DNA of 41,900 bases from Deltaproteobacteria bacterium. Its GTDB lineage: Bacteria > Desulfobacterota > Desulfobaccia > Desulfobaccales > 0-14-0-80-60-11. Below are positions 18,946-28,306 of the stretch, one piece after another. The stretch is taken from contig JAUSOZ010000031.1 in assembly GCA_030655955.1 (NCBI GenBank), forward strand, positions 1 to 41,900. Direction: 5' to 3'. Both the position numbers and the translations under genes were made by a program. Within the stretch, counting starts at the first letter, position 1. Every line of letters begins with the position of its first letter. Below the pieces are notes generated by a model. That model was not told where the DNA came from and ran no database searches. It was given only the letters and a program-made list of their open reading frames with translations.

Positions 18946-19452
18946 ATGCTCTGGTATCTTTACCTGGCGGCCGTGGTGGTGGCGACCTGCCTCCATCTGT
19001 GGCTGGGAAAGCGGCCGGTCTCGGCCAGCCGGTGCGTCGAAGCGCTGCTGCTCAACCTGCTGGTATTTTTTGTGGGGCTGGGGGGACTGGTGGGCTTCTT
19101 GGGGCACACCTTCAAGGCCCGGGAAATCGCCCTGAAGATCGGCTGGCAACCGAGCCCCTTCCAGTTTGAAGTAGCCGTGGCCAACCTGGCCTTCGGCGTC
19201 CTGGGAATTATGTGCATCTGGCAGCGGCGGGGCTTCCGAACGGCCACCGGCATCGGGTTTGCCATCTTCCTGCTGGGGTGCGCCTACGGGCACGTCCGGG
19301 ATATGACCCTGCACGGCAATTTTTCGCCGTATAACGTCGGCCCGGTGCTCTGGGTCAATGACCTGGCTGTTCCCGTGGTTATTCTGCTCTTGCTCCTGGT
19401 GCGGCGTCATCTGGCTTTAACCCAGGCTGCAACCCCGGAGTCCAACCACTAA
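18946..19452 (+). CDS. DUF6790-like small integral membrane protein
   Basis: Four to five hydrophobic segments; IGWQPSPFQFEVAVANLAFGVLGIM; in line between mqnM and mqnP. Confidence 0.7.
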   Translation: MLWYLYLAAVVVATCLHLWLGKRPVSASRCVEALLLNLLVFFVGLGGLVGFLGHTFKAREIALKIGWQPSPFQFEVAVANLAFGVLGIMCIWQRRGFRTATGIGFAIFLLGCAYGHVRDMTLHGNFSPYNVGPVLWVNDLAVPVVILLLLLVRRHLALTQAATPESNH

Positions 19453-19455
19453 GTA

Positions 19456-20361
19456 ATGTTTCGGGTGAGGCTTTTCGTGAGCGGCAATCTGAGTTTAACC
19501 GTAAGACGCTTTTGGCATGACCTGGCCGAACTGTTGGAGATGATCAAGATCGGCCACAGCGTCCTGGCCCTGCCCTTCGCCTTCATGGGGGCCGTGCTGG
19601 CGGCTCGGGGTTTGCCGGACGGCCGGACCCTTTTCTTTATCCTGATAGCCATGGTGGGGGCCCGGAGTGCCGCCATGGCCTTCAATCGTCTGGCGGATGC
19701 CCGCATCGACGCCGCCAATCCGCGCACCGCCGACCGGGCCCTGCCCGCCGGCAAGATCAGTCGGCGAGCCACCATCTGGTTTATCGGGATGAGTGCGGTC
19801 CTCTTTATGGGGGCGGCGTCGCAACTCAACCGGGTCTGCTTTGCCCTGTCACCCGTGGCCCTCTTGGTGATCCTGGGATACTCCCTCACCAAGCGGTTTA
19901 CCGTGGGGTCCCACCTGGTTCTGGGGCTGAGCCTGGGTTTGGCGCCGCTGGGGGGCTGGCTGGCGGTCCGGGGCGATCTGGGCCTGCCAGTCCTGGTCCT
20001 GGCCGGGGCAGTGCTCTTCTGGGTGGCGGGTTTCGATATCCTCTATTCTCTCCAGGACGAGGAGTTTGACCGGCGGGTGGGGCTTTTTTCCCTGCCGGCC
20101 CGGGTCGGGCCGGTCTGGGCCCGCCGCCTGGCGGCTCTCTGCCACCTGGCGGCAGCCCTGGGGTTTGCCGTCACCGGCCGGTTGGCCGGTTTAGGTCCCA
20201 TCTATGCCGGGGCCGTGGCGGTAAGTGCCCTCATACTCCTGGTGCAGCACCTGCTGCTGTCCGTCCGGGAGCCGATCCGCCTGCCTCCCGCCTTCTTTAC
20301 CCTCAACGGTTTGGTGGGTTTCGCCCTGGGATTGGCTACCTGGATCAGCCTGGCGCTTTGA
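19456..20361 (+). CDS. mqnP: UbiA-family prenyltransferase of the menaquinone cluster
   Basis: NRLADARIDAANPRTADRALPAGKIS, ILYSLQDEEFDRRVGLFSLPAR (two Asp motifs), multiple TM segments. Confidence 0.92.
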   Translation: MFRVRLFVSGNLSLTVRRFWHDLAELLEMIKIGHSVLALPFAFMGAVLAARGLPDGRTLFFILIAMVGARSAAMAFNRLADARIDAANPRTADRALPAGKISRRATIWFIGMSAVLFMGAASQLNRVCFALSPVALLVILGYSLTKRFTVGSHLVLGLSLGLAPLGGWLAVRGDLGLPVLVLAGAVLFWVAGFDILYSLQDEEFDRRVGLFSLPARVGPVWARRLAALCHLAAALGFAVTGRLAGLGPIYAGAVAVSALILLVQHLLLSVREPIRLPPAFFTLNGLVGFALGLATWISLAL

Positions 20362-20398
20362 AGCAGAGATTTTTTTTATCATATTAAAGATTTTCTCC

Positions 20399-20428
20399 TT
20401 GACAATGATTTTTCGTGCAACTTATAAT
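20399..20428 (+). promoter_or_regulatory. Consensus sigma70-type promoter
   Basis: TTGACA (20399-20404), 18-nt spacer, TATAAT (20423-20428); about 120-nt leader to the ATG at 20555. Confidence 0.8.
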
Positions 20429-20554
20429 GAAGTCGCCCTCAATGGGGGGATGAGTCCGGGTCTTGGATAGCGAGGAAGGAGGGGACTTGGGAAAAAGTTC
20501 TTCGTTCGATTCAAGATCGCTAACCGTGGTTAAAAAATTTAGGGGGAACCAATC

Positions 20555-21313
20555 ATGAAGAAAAAGATGTACGTTTTGGGTGTGGCAGCGCTGGTGGCAG
20601 CAATGCTGGCTCTGTCAGGGGTGGCCCAGTCAGCCATGTGGGTCGGCGCCGAACTCGGGGGCAATTTCCCGTTGAATACGGACATTAATGCCAATTTAGG
20701 TCCGGTTGATGCAACCTTGAGCGGTGTCGGCATCCAGCCAGGGGTGATCGGCGGGGCGATCATCGGCTACGATTTCGTCAATACCGGCTTTGGGGCTTAT
20801 GCCTGGCCCGACTGGATGAAATATTTCAGCTTTGCCATGGATATCACCTATAACAAGTTAAATATCCGAGGCGGCCAAACGGTTGATGCTACCTTCCAGA
20901 ATTTAAGCGGTACTATTGACCTTGCAGACCTCGGTTTGTCTAGGAACATGTCCCTGAAAGGCTACGAAGTGGCCTGGACTTTCCTGTTCATGGCCCACTA
21001 CGGCTTCCTGAAGGATTCCGAGGTGCCGTCGGGCCGGATTAATCCTTACATCGGGGTGGGGCCGGCCTTATTGTGGAGCGGGTTTGAGAACCCGTGGGGT
21101 AATGGCGGGGCCAGTGCTATGAACGTCGCCCTGGTGGTCGAACCCGGCATCCGGTGGGTGTGCTTACCGAACGTCTCCATCGATACCGCCATGCGGTACC
21201 GCTATGCCGTACCTTCTTATGACATCGCTACTATCCCCGGAGTCGGCAACTTCAGCCTGTCGCCGACGCTGCACCAGCTTTCCTTCTTAGTGCGGGCCAA
21301 CTACCACTTCTAA
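20555..21313 (+). CDS. Outer-membrane beta-barrel protein
   Basis: Signal peptide MKKKMYVLGVAALVAAMLALSGVAQSA; alternating amphipathic strands; C-terminal SFLVRANYHF ending in aromatic. Confidence 0.8.
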   Translation: MKKKMYVLGVAALVAAMLALSGVAQSAMWVGAELGGNFPLNTDINANLGPVDATLSGVGIQPGVIGGAIIGYDFVNTGFGAYAWPDWMKYFSFAMDITYNKLNIRGGQTVDATFQNLSGTIDLADLGLSRNMSLKGYEVAWTFLFMAHYGFLKDSEVPSGRINPYIGVGPALLWSGFENPWGNGGASAMNVALVVEPGIRWVCLPNVSIDTAMRYRYAVPSYDIATIPGVGNFSLSPTLHQLSFLVRANYHF

Positions 21314-21336
21314 GTCTGATAAACTTTGACTGCTTC

Positions 21337-21366
21337 AACGGCGGCCTCCGGGCCGCCGTTTTTTTT
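21337..21366 (+). terminator. Rho-independent terminator
   Basis: AACGGCGGCC-TCCG-GGCCGCCGTT followed by a T tract. Confidence 0.95.
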
Positions 21367-21513
21367 GACTGCCCTTCCCGCCCAGTTTTCCCCGACTTAT
21401 ACCGCTAAGCTCACAACAGTCTTGTGGAGCACAGTCTAAAGATGATATGGTGATTCGGATTGCCTTGCGGCGCAATGACAGATCGCATCTAAGGGAAAAT
21501 TTCCTGCATCCTG

Positions 21514-22377
21514 ATGTTTTTCCAGCAACTAATCAACGGCCTGACCACCGGCAGTGTTTATGCCCTTATTGCCCTGGGGTACACCATGATCTATGGCATT
21601 TTGGGCCTGATCAATTTTGCCCAGGGGGAAATCTACATGTGCGGCGCCTTTGTGGCGGTGCTGCTCCTGGCTACCGGGAAAGTCAATTTCTTCCTGGCCT
21701 TTGCCCTGGGGATGGCGGCGGCCGCCCTTCTGGGCGTGATCCTGGAGCGGGTGGCTTTCCGGCCCTTGCGGGGGTTCCATCCCCTGGTGCCCCTCATCAG
21801 CGCCATCGGCGCCTCCATCTTTCTCCAGAGTCTGGCCCTGCTCCTGTTCGGTCCCAATGACCGGCCCTTCCCCATTCAATTTACCTTCAGCACCATCAAC
21901 ATCGCCGGCCTGCCGGTGTCCACCCTGCAGATAGCCATCCTGGGCGCGGCTTTGGGATTCATGGGTTTGCTCATAGTCTTTGTGCGTTACACTACCTACG
22001 GCAAGGCCATCATGGCCTGCGCCTTGGACCGGGATACGGCTCGGCTCATGGGCATCAACGTGGATCGCATGGTCTCCCTGACTTTTCTGGTGGGCTCGGC
22101 CTTAAGCGGCGCCGCGGGCATCATGATGGCCATCTACTACAATGCCACCTACCCCCGCATGGGATTGCTGCCGGGCCTCAAGGCCTTCAGCGCCGCCATC
22201 CTGGGGGGGGTGGGCAACATCCCCGGGGCCATCCTGGGGGGCTTGCTCCTGGGGGTGGCGGAATCTCTGGGCGCGGCCTATATCTCCTCGGGTTTCAAGG
22301 ACGCCATCGCCTTTGCCATCCTCATCCTGGTGCTCTTACTCCGGCCCCAGGGCATTTTAAGAGGCCGGGGGGACTGA
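21514..22377 (+). CDS. livH: Branched-chain amino-acid-type ABC transporter permease LivH
   Basis: FFQQLINGLTTGSVYALIALGYTMIYGILGLINFAQGEIYM; AAILGGVGNIPGAILGGLLLG. Confidence 0.94.
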   Translation: MFFQQLINGLTTGSVYALIALGYTMIYGILGLINFAQGEIYMCGAFVAVLLLATGKVNFFLAFALGMAAAALLGVILERVAFRPLRGFHPLVPLISAIGASIFLQSLALLLFGPNDRPFPIQFTFSTINIAGLPVSTLQIAILGAALGFMGLLIVFVRYTTYGKAIMACALDRDTARLMGINVDRMVSLTFLVGSALSGAAGIMMAIYYNATYPRMGLLPGLKAFSAAILGGVGNIPGAILGGLLLGVAESLGAAYISSGFKDAIAFAILILVLLLRPQGILRGRGD

Positions 22378-22378
22378 G

Positions 22379-23251
22379 ATGACTGCCTACGTGCTGCATC
22401 TGGCTATCCTGGCTGGCATCTATATCATCCTGACCGTCAGCATTAACCTGATCATCGGCTATGCCGGCCAGGTCTCCCTGGGCCATGCCGCCTTCTACGG
22501 CATCGGGGCGTATGCCTCGGCCCTGGTGTCGTTACATTGGCACTTTCCGTTCCCCGCCGCGGCCCTGACGGCTATGCTGGTGGCCGGCTTATGCGGGTTG
22601 GCCCTGGGGTTGCCGACCCTGAGGCTCAAAGAAGATTACCTGGCCATCGTTACCCTGGGCTTCGGGGTGATCGTGGACCTGGTCTTCCTCAACCTGGAGT
22701 TCACCGGGGGACCAGACGGCCTGCCGGGAATCCCGCCGCCCAGTTTTTGGGGGATAGACTTCCGGCCGCCCTGGCTCTACCTGATCCTGGTCGTCGTTAC
22801 CGTTATCCTGGTCCTGATCTTCACCTACCGCCTGGTCGATTCCTACCACGGCCGAGCCCTCCGGGCCATCCGGGACCACGAAATCACCGCCCAGGTCATG
22901 GGGATCAACACCCCGGCGTATAAGGTCGTCGTTTTCACTCTGGCCGCGGCCCTGGCCGGCCTGGCCGGTTCCCTCTACGCCCACTACATCACCTTCATCA
23001 ACCCCGAGACCTTTGGCCTGCACACCTCCATCCTCATTCTGGCCATGGTGGTGCTGGGAGGCATGGGGTCTATCGCCGGTTCGGTGCTGGGGGCGGTGAT
23101 CCTGACGATTCTGCCCGAGATGTTGCGGCAGGCCCATGCCTACCAGGAACTGATCTACGGCGGGCTCCTGATGCTCCTGCTCATCTGGCGGCCCGAGGGC
23201 CTCCTGGGCCGGGGCAAATTGAGCCTGAAGTTTTTAAAGCGGGAGAGTTGA
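22379..23251 (+). CDS. livM: Branched-chain amino-acid-type ABC transporter permease LivM
   Basis: LIIGYAGQVSLGHAAFYGIGAYASALV; RAIRDHEITAQVMGIN; VVLGGMGSIAGSVLGA. Confidence 0.94.
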   Translation: MTAYVLHLAILAGIYIILTVSINLIIGYAGQVSLGHAAFYGIGAYASALVSLHWHFPFPAAALTAMLVAGLCGLALGLPTLRLKEDYLAIVTLGFGVIVDLVFLNLEFTGGPDGLPGIPPPSFWGIDFRPPWLYLILVVVTVILVLIFTYRLVDSYHGRALRAIRDHEITAQVMGINTPAYKVVVFTLAAALAGLAGSLYAHYITFINPETFGLHTSILILAMVVLGGMGSIAGSVLGAVILTILPEMLRQAHAYQELIYGGLLMLLLIWRPEGLLGRGKLSLKFLKRES

Positions 23252-23255
23252 AGAG

Positions 23256-23290
23256 CGGGTTCTGGGTTTTAGGTTTTGGGTTTTGGGTCC
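23256..23290. repeat. Period-7 repeat (GGGTTTT/GGGTTCT), left arm
   Basis: gcgggttctgggttttaggttttgggttttgggtc. Confidence 0.9.
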
Positions 23291-23346
23291 GAAAAACAAT
23301 GGGAAGTTAAGGCTAACCAGCTGAAAGAACTAGAAAGAAGATATGA

Positions 23347-23380
23347 GAAACCCAGAACCTAAAACCCAGAACCCAGAACC
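23347..23380. repeat. Period-7 repeat, right arm, ends 9 nt before livF
   Basis: gaaacccagaacctaaaacccagaacccagaacc; complementary to 23256-23290. Confidence 0.9.
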
Positions 23381-23389
23381 TGTCTTATC

Positions 23390-24115
23390 ATGTTGACCTT
23401 AAAAAGCGTCCAGGCCGGGTATGGCCCTCTGCCGGTGCTCAAGGGCATTTCCCTCCACGTGCGCGCCGGCGAGGTGGTGACTTTGATCGGCGGCAACGGC
23501 GCCGGCAAGACTACCACCCTGCGGGCTATTTCCGGGCTGCTGCCGCCCCGCAAGGGGGTCATCGAGTTCGCCGGCCATGACCTCACCCATATGCCCGCAG
23601 AGCGCATGGTCACCCTGGGCCTATCCCTGGTTCCGGAAGGCCGCCGGGTTTTCCGCACCTTGAGCGTCACCGCCAACCTGGAACTGGGGGCCTTCCATCG
23701 CCGTGACAAGGGGGCGGTGCGACAGGACCTGGAGGATATCCGGGAGCGCTTCCCCATCCTCAAGGAACGGGCCCACCAGGCCGCGGGCACGCTTTCCGGC
23801 GGCGAGCAGCAGATCCTGGCCATCGGCCGGGCCCTCATGGCCCGCCCCCGCCTGTTGATGCTGGACGAGCCTTCCATGGGGCTGGCTCCCCAGATGGTCA
23901 CCCGGGTCTATGCTATCCTGGCGGAACTGAAGGCTGCGGGCACCACCATCCTGCTGGTGGAACAGAACGCCCGGGCGGCTCTCAAGGTGGCCGACCGGGG
24001 CTACGTGCTGGAGACTGGACGCATTATCCTGGATGGCAGCGCCGCGGATTTGCGCGACGACCCGGAAGTGCAGCGGGCCTATTTGGGCAAGGGATATCAG
24101 GAAGTGTGGGAATGA
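23390..24115 (+). CDS. livF: Branched-chain amino-acid-type ABC transporter ATPase LivF
   Basis: GGNGAGKTTTLRAISG Walker A; LSGGEQQILAIGRALMARPRLLMLDEPSMGLAP. Confidence 0.94.
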   Translation: MLTLKSVQAGYGPLPVLKGISLHVRAGEVVTLIGGNGAGKTTTLRAISGLLPPRKGVIEFAGHDLTHMPAERMVTLGLSLVPEGRRVFRTLSVTANLELGAFHRRDKGAVRQDLEDIRERFPILKERAHQAAGTLSGGEQQILAIGRALMARPRLLMLDEPSMGLAPQMVTRVYAILAELKAAGTTILLVEQNARAALKVADRGYVLETGRIILDGSAADLRDDPEVQRAYLGKGYQEVWE

Positions 24116-24118
24116 AAC

Positions 24119-24163
24119 AGGGGGCAAAAGGGGAAAAGGCGAAAAGGGCAAAAGGGGGAAAAA
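24119..24163. repeat. Period-8 repeat (AAAAGGGG-like), left arm
   Basis: ggggcaaaaggggaaaaggcgaaaagggcaaaaggggg. Confidence 0.85.
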
Positions 24164-24340
24164 CACCAAGACCTTTTCTAACTCGTTCCCAAGTTGCACT
24201 TGGGAATGACAATGACAAATGGCAGGCTAAGCTTGGCTGATTAAGCCGTTTTCCAGCCTATCTTGGGAATGAGGCAAAAGAAAAAATGACCGAAAAGCCG
24301 AAGACCGAGACGCGATACGGGGATAGCAGAGCTTTTTATT

Positions 24341-24383
24341 GCTTTTCTCTTTTCGCCTCTTCCCCTTTTCGCCTTTTTCCCCC
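24341..24383. repeat. Period-8 repeat, right arm, ends 11 nt before livG
   Basis: gcttttctcttttcgcctcttccccttttcgcctttttccccc. Confidence 0.85.
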
Positions 24384-24394
24384 AGGTTTTTACC

Positions 24395-25159
24395 ATGCTT
24401 GAAGTCAACGGGTTAAGCAAATCTTTCGGGGGCGTCCAGGCCCTGACCGACGTCTCCTTTGCGGTGGCCGCGGGAGAGATCGTCGGGTTGATCGGCCCCA
24501 ACGGCGCCGGCAAGACCACCTGCTTCAACCTGATTAACGGCTTGCTGCCCCCCAGCGCCGGCGAAATCCGGCTGGGAAGCACGGAGATGGTGGGCCTGCC
24601 CCCCTATCGCCGGGCCCGCCTGGGGCTCGCCCGCACCTTCCAAAATATCCAGCTCTTCGGGGGCATGACCGTGCTGGAAAACGTCCTCACCGGCTATCAC
24701 CTCCACCAGCAAGTGGGAGTGTTTGCCGCCCTCCTGCCGCTGCCGATGGTGAGCCGGGCCCGGGCTGAAAATCGCCGGTTGGCCTTAGAATTCCTGGAAC
24801 TGGTGGGCCTGGGGGGCAAGGAGGACGAGCCTGCCGAGGCCCTGGCCTACGGCGACCAGCGGCGTTTGGAAATCGCCCGGGCCCTGGCTCAGCAACCGCA
24901 GTTTCTGCTCATGGACGAGCCCGCCGCCGGCCTCAACCCCCGGGAGACCGAGGACCTCATGGCCTTGATGGAGAAACTCCTGCCCCTGGGCATTACCCTG
25001 CTGGTCATCGAACACGACATGACCCTGGTCATGGGCCTGTGCCACCGGATCGTCGTCCTGGACCACGGCGAGGTCATCGCCGCCGGCGCCCCCCGGGACA
25101 TCCGCCGGGACCCCCGGGTCATCGAGGCCTACCTGGGCCGGGAAGAGGATGAGCCGTAA
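24395..25159 (+). CDS. livG: Branched-chain amino-acid-type ABC transporter ATPase LivG
   Basis: GPNGAGKTTCFNLINGLLPPSAGEI; LARTFQNIQLFGGMTVLENV; YGDQRRLEIARALAQQPQFLLMDEPAAGLNP. Confidence 0.94.
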   Translation: MLEVNGLSKSFGGVQALTDVSFAVAAGEIVGLIGPNGAGKTTCFNLINGLLPPSAGEIRLGSTEMVGLPPYRRARLGLARTFQNIQLFGGMTVLENVLTGYHLHQQVGVFAALLPLPMVSRARAENRRLALEFLELVGLGGKEDEPAEALAYGDQRRLEIARALAQQPQFLLMDEPAAGLNPRETEDLMALMEKLLPLGITLLVIEHDMTLVMGLCHRIVVLDHGEVIAAGAPRDIRRDPRVIEAYLGREEDEP

Positions 25160-25317
25160 GCAGTAAGCAGTAGGGGCGGGCGTCCCGCCCGCCGCCTTTG
25201 GTGGCACAGGCTTCCAGCCTGTGCGCGGTGCCGAGAACTTTTCGGAACAGCGAGCCGCGCGCCGTAAGGGGTCAGGGGGTAAGACAGAGAATAGCCTAAG
25301 ATCGGAGGTCGGCTTCA

Positions 25318-25348
25318 CACCGAAAACCGAAAACCGAAAACCGAAAAC
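25318..25348. repeat. Period-7 repeat (CCGAAAA)n ending 11 nt before the PaaK-like gene
   Basis: caccgaaaaccgaaaaccgaaaaccgaaaac. Confidence 0.9.
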
Positions 25349-25359
25349 AGGATTTTAAA

Positions 25360-26673
25360 ATGGCAATCTTCGACCAAGATGCAGAGCAGATGGATCGGGA
25401 GGAGTTGGCTCAGATGCAGTTGGAGCGGCTCCAGGCCACTCTCACCCGGGTCTACAAGAACGTCACGTTCTACAAGAAGAAGTTCGACGAACTGGGCTTT
25501 CTCCCGGAAGATTGCCAGTCCCTGGATGACCTGGCCAGGCTGCCCTTCACCACCCGCCACGATCTGGCCCGGGCCTACCCCTACGAGATGTTTGCGGTGC
25601 CCTTGCGGGAGGTGGTGCGCATCCACTCCTCCACCGGCAGCCCCGGCAACCCCATCGTCATGGGCTACACCAGCCGGGACCTGCGCCACTGGGCCAAACT
25701 GGCGGCCCGCATCCTCACCGCCGCCGGGGTGGACCGGGACGACGTGGTCCAGGTGACCTTGAGCTACAGCCTCTTGACCAGCGCCTTCGGCCTCCACTAC
25801 GGCGTGGAGCTCCTGGGGGCCTCGGTGATCCCCAGCGGCCCCGGCTTTACCAATCGCCAGATCCAGGTGATGCGGGACTACCGCACCACCGTCCTGGTTT
25901 CCACCCCGTCCTACGCCCTGGTGCTGGCCGACGAGATGGAGGCCCTGGGGGTGGACCCCAAGAGCCTCCACCTCAAGCTGGCACTGTTGGCCGGGGAGCC
26001 CTGGACCGAGGCCATGCGGGCCGAAATCGAAGCCCGGCTGTTCTGCGCCGCCCTGGACCACTACGCCCTGTCCGAGGCTATGGGGCCGGGGGTGGCCGGG
26101 GAGTGCGCCGCCTACCCCCTGGCCGGCATGCATATCAGCGAGGACCATTTCCTGCCCCAGGTCATCGACCCGGCGACCGGCGAACTCCTGCCCGCCGGCG
26201 AACTGGGGGAACTGGTCATCACCACCCTCACCCGGGAGGCCACCCCCCTGGTGCGCTTCCGTACCGGCGATTTGGTGCGCCTGTCCTATGAACCCTGCAC
26301 CTGCGGCCGGACCCTGGCCCGCATAAGCCGCATCCAGGGCCGCTGCGACGAGGTGGTCATCGTCAAGGGCACCAACATCTTTCCCAACCGGGTGGGCCAG
26401 GTCCTGGCCGCCATCCGGGGGGAAGAGCCGGCCTATCAGCTGGTGGTGGGCCGGGAGGGGCATATGGACTACCTGGAGGTCAGGATCGAGGTCCGGGAGG
26501 AATTGTTCTTCGACAAGATGACCAAACAGCGGGAACTCCTACAGGAAATCGCCCACAAACTGGCCCAGGGCATCGGCGTCCAACCGCGGGTAAAACTGGT
26601 GGAACCGGGGTCGCTCAACCGGGAGGCCGAAACCTCGCCCTTGGTGATTGATTTGCGTCAGGGAGTTTGTTAG
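25360..26673 (+). CDS. Phenylacetate-CoA ligase family (AMP-forming)
   Basis: LPFTTRHDLARAYPYEMFAVPLREVVRIHSSTGSPGNPIVMGYT; PLVRFRTGDLVRLSYEPCTCGRTLARISRIQGRCDEVVIVKGTNIFPNRV. Confidence 0.92.
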   Translation: MAIFDQDAEQMDREELAQMQLERLQATLTRVYKNVTFYKKKFDELGFLPEDCQSLDDLARLPFTTRHDLARAYPYEMFAVPLREVVRIHSSTGSPGNPIVMGYTSRDLRHWAKLAARILTAAGVDRDDVVQVTLSYSLLTSAFGLHYGVELLGASVIPSGPGFTNRQIQVMRDYRTTVLVSTPSYALVLADEMEALGVDPKSLHLKLALLAGEPWTEAMRAEIEARLFCAALDHYALSEAMGPGVAGECAAYPLAGMHISEDHFLPQVIDPATGELLPAGELGELVITTLTREATPLVRFRTGDLVRLSYEPCTCGRTLARISRIQGRCDEVVIVKGTNIFPNRVGQVLAAIRGEEPAYQLVVGREGHMDYLEVRIEVREELFFDKMTKQRELLQEIAHKLAQGIGVQPRVKLVEPGSLNREAETSPLVIDLRQGVC

Positions 26674-26705
26674 CATGTGATGGGTGGGGCCATGAGACAG
26701 AACTA

Positions 26706-27632
26706 ATGCGGCAAATTAAGATATTCATCCTTAGTTGTGTACTCCTCCTGGCGGTGGGCTGCGCCGGGGTGCCGGTGCCGTCCGCGAACCTGGAAACTGC
26801 CTGGGGTGAGCCGAAAATCTTTGACTATCACGGCATCAAGATCAACTATTACGAGGCCGGGCAGGGACCGCCGGTAATCCTGCTGCATGGGTTCGGGGCC
26901 AGCGCCTATTCCTGGCGGTTTCTGGGCCCGGCCCTGGCCAAAGATCACCGGGTGTTCACCCTTGATCTCAAAGGTTATGGCCTGTCGGACAAGCCCGAGG
27001 ATGGCAAATACGCCATCAGCGACCAGGCCGACATGGTGGCGGAGTTCATCCGCACCCGGGACCTGCATGACCTGGTAGTGATCGGCCATTCCATGGGCGG
27101 CGGCGTGACCCTCATGACTTATTTTAAGGTGCGGGAGGTCGAACCGGCCCGGATCAAGAAACTGGTCCTCATCGACAGCGCCGGTTACCCTCAGAAGATG
27201 CCCTGGTTCATCGCCTTGGCCCAGGTCCCCGTGATCAATACCGTAGGCCCCCGGGTGCTGTCGCCCCGGCTCACCACCGCCATGGCCCTGCGAAAATGTT
27301 ATTATCATAAAGACAAAATCACCGACGAACAGATCGACACCTATGCTTATTACGGCAGTCTGCCCGGGGCCCGGGAGGCGGTGGTGGCCACAGCGCAGCA
27401 GATCGTGCCGGAGGCCATCGAGACCGTCATCGCCCGTTACAAGACCATCAAGGTCCCGGTCCTGATTGTCTGGGGGGCGGAGGACGAGGTGGTGCCGGTG
27501 GACGTCGGCCGGAATTTCAAGCGGGATATCCCGGACTCGAAATTGGTCATCCTCCCCCAATGCGGCCATATCCCCCAGGAAGAGGAGCCAGGGGTGACCA
27601 CCCGTACCGTCGAGGCTTTTTTAAGAAATTGA
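26706..27632 (+). CDS. Alpha/beta-hydrolase, predicted lipoprotein
   Basis: Lipobox LLAVGCAG; VILLHGFGASAYSWR, VIGHSMGGGVTL, C-terminal CGHIPQEE His. Confidence 0.85.
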   Translation: MRQIKIFILSCVLLLAVGCAGVPVPSANLETAWGEPKIFDYHGIKINYYEAGQGPPVILLHGFGASAYSWRFLGPALAKDHRVFTLDLKGYGLSDKPEDGKYAISDQADMVAEFIRTRDLHDLVVIGHSMGGGVTLMTYFKVREVEPARIKKLVLIDSAGYPQKMPWFIALAQVPVINTVGPRVLSPRLTTAMALRKCYYHKDKITDEQIDTYAYYGSLPGAREAVVATAQQIVPEAIETVIARYKTIKVPVLIVWGAEDEVVPVDVGRNFKRDIPDSKLVILPQCGHIPQEEEPGVTTRTVEAFLRN

Positions 27633-27656
27633 TATTTAAGGACAAAGTGACTATCT

Positions 27657-28259
27657 ATGCGACCATCATGGGATGAATACTTCATGCTTATCGCCAAGCT
27701 GGTGAGCACGCGCAGCACCTGCAACAGTCGCCCCACCGGGGCGGTGCTGGTGAAGGACCGGCAGATTTTGGCCACGGGCTACAACGGCTCCATGCCCGGG
27801 GCGCCCCACTGCTCGGATGAGGTTATGGCCGACGGCAGCCCCTACTGCCACCGCCGGGCCTTGAACATCGCCGACGTGGACAAGTACAATTACTGCCGGG
27901 CCTCCCACGCCGAGGCCAACGCCATCGCCCAGGCGGCCCGCTACGGCGTGGCCATCAAGGGGGCGACCCTCTACGTCACCTTGCAGCCCTGTTTCGTGTG
28001 CCTCAAGCTCTTGGCCACGGCTCAGATCAAGGGGATTTACTTCGAGTTGGCCTATGGGTCCAACGATGCGGCCCGGGACGAGTTCTGGAAGCAGGCGGTG
28101 GCCGAGGGGGGCTTCGAGGTCTTTAAACAATTACCCATCACCCCGGAGGCCCTGGAATTCATCCTGCCGAGCCTCACCGGGTTCACCTCGAAACGGCGCC
28201 TGACGGCTACCGCCGCGGCCCAGGAGCCTCACTTCGTCGGCGTGATGGAGTCGGAGTAG
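27657..28259 (+). CDS. dCMP deaminase / ComEB-family cytidine deaminase
   Basis: CNSRPTGAVLVKDRQILATGYNGSMPGAPHC, ASHAEANAIAQAA, TLQPCFVCLKLL. Confidence 0.88.
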   Translation: MRPSWDEYFMLIAKLVSTRSTCNSRPTGAVLVKDRQILATGYNGSMPGAPHCSDEVMADGSPYCHRRALNIADVDKYNYCRASHAEANAIAQAARYGVAIKGATLYVTLQPCFVCLKLLATAQIKGIYFELAYGSNDAARDEFWKQAVAEGGFEVFKQLPITPEALEFILPSLTGFTSKRRLTATAAAQEPHFVGVMESE

Positions 28260-28278
28260 GGGAAATGGTGCTGGACTG

Positions 28279-28306
28279 GTGGGGGCGGTTCGCGAACCGC
28301 CCCTAC
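28279..28306. repeat. Copy of the 28-bp palindrome family (one mismatch)
   Basis: GTGGGGGCGGTTCGCGAACCGCCCCTAC. Confidence 0.9.

Noticed and set aside
25318-25348. CRISPR-like or telomere-like repeat (CCGAAAA)n
   Set aside because: Unit is only 7 nt with no spacers; belongs to the period-7 intergenic repeat class
25315-26463. 382-aa minus-strand ORF antisense to the PaaK-like gene
   Set aside because: Same shadow-ORF pattern; N-terminal SVFGFRFSV is just the translated (CCGAAAA)n repeat
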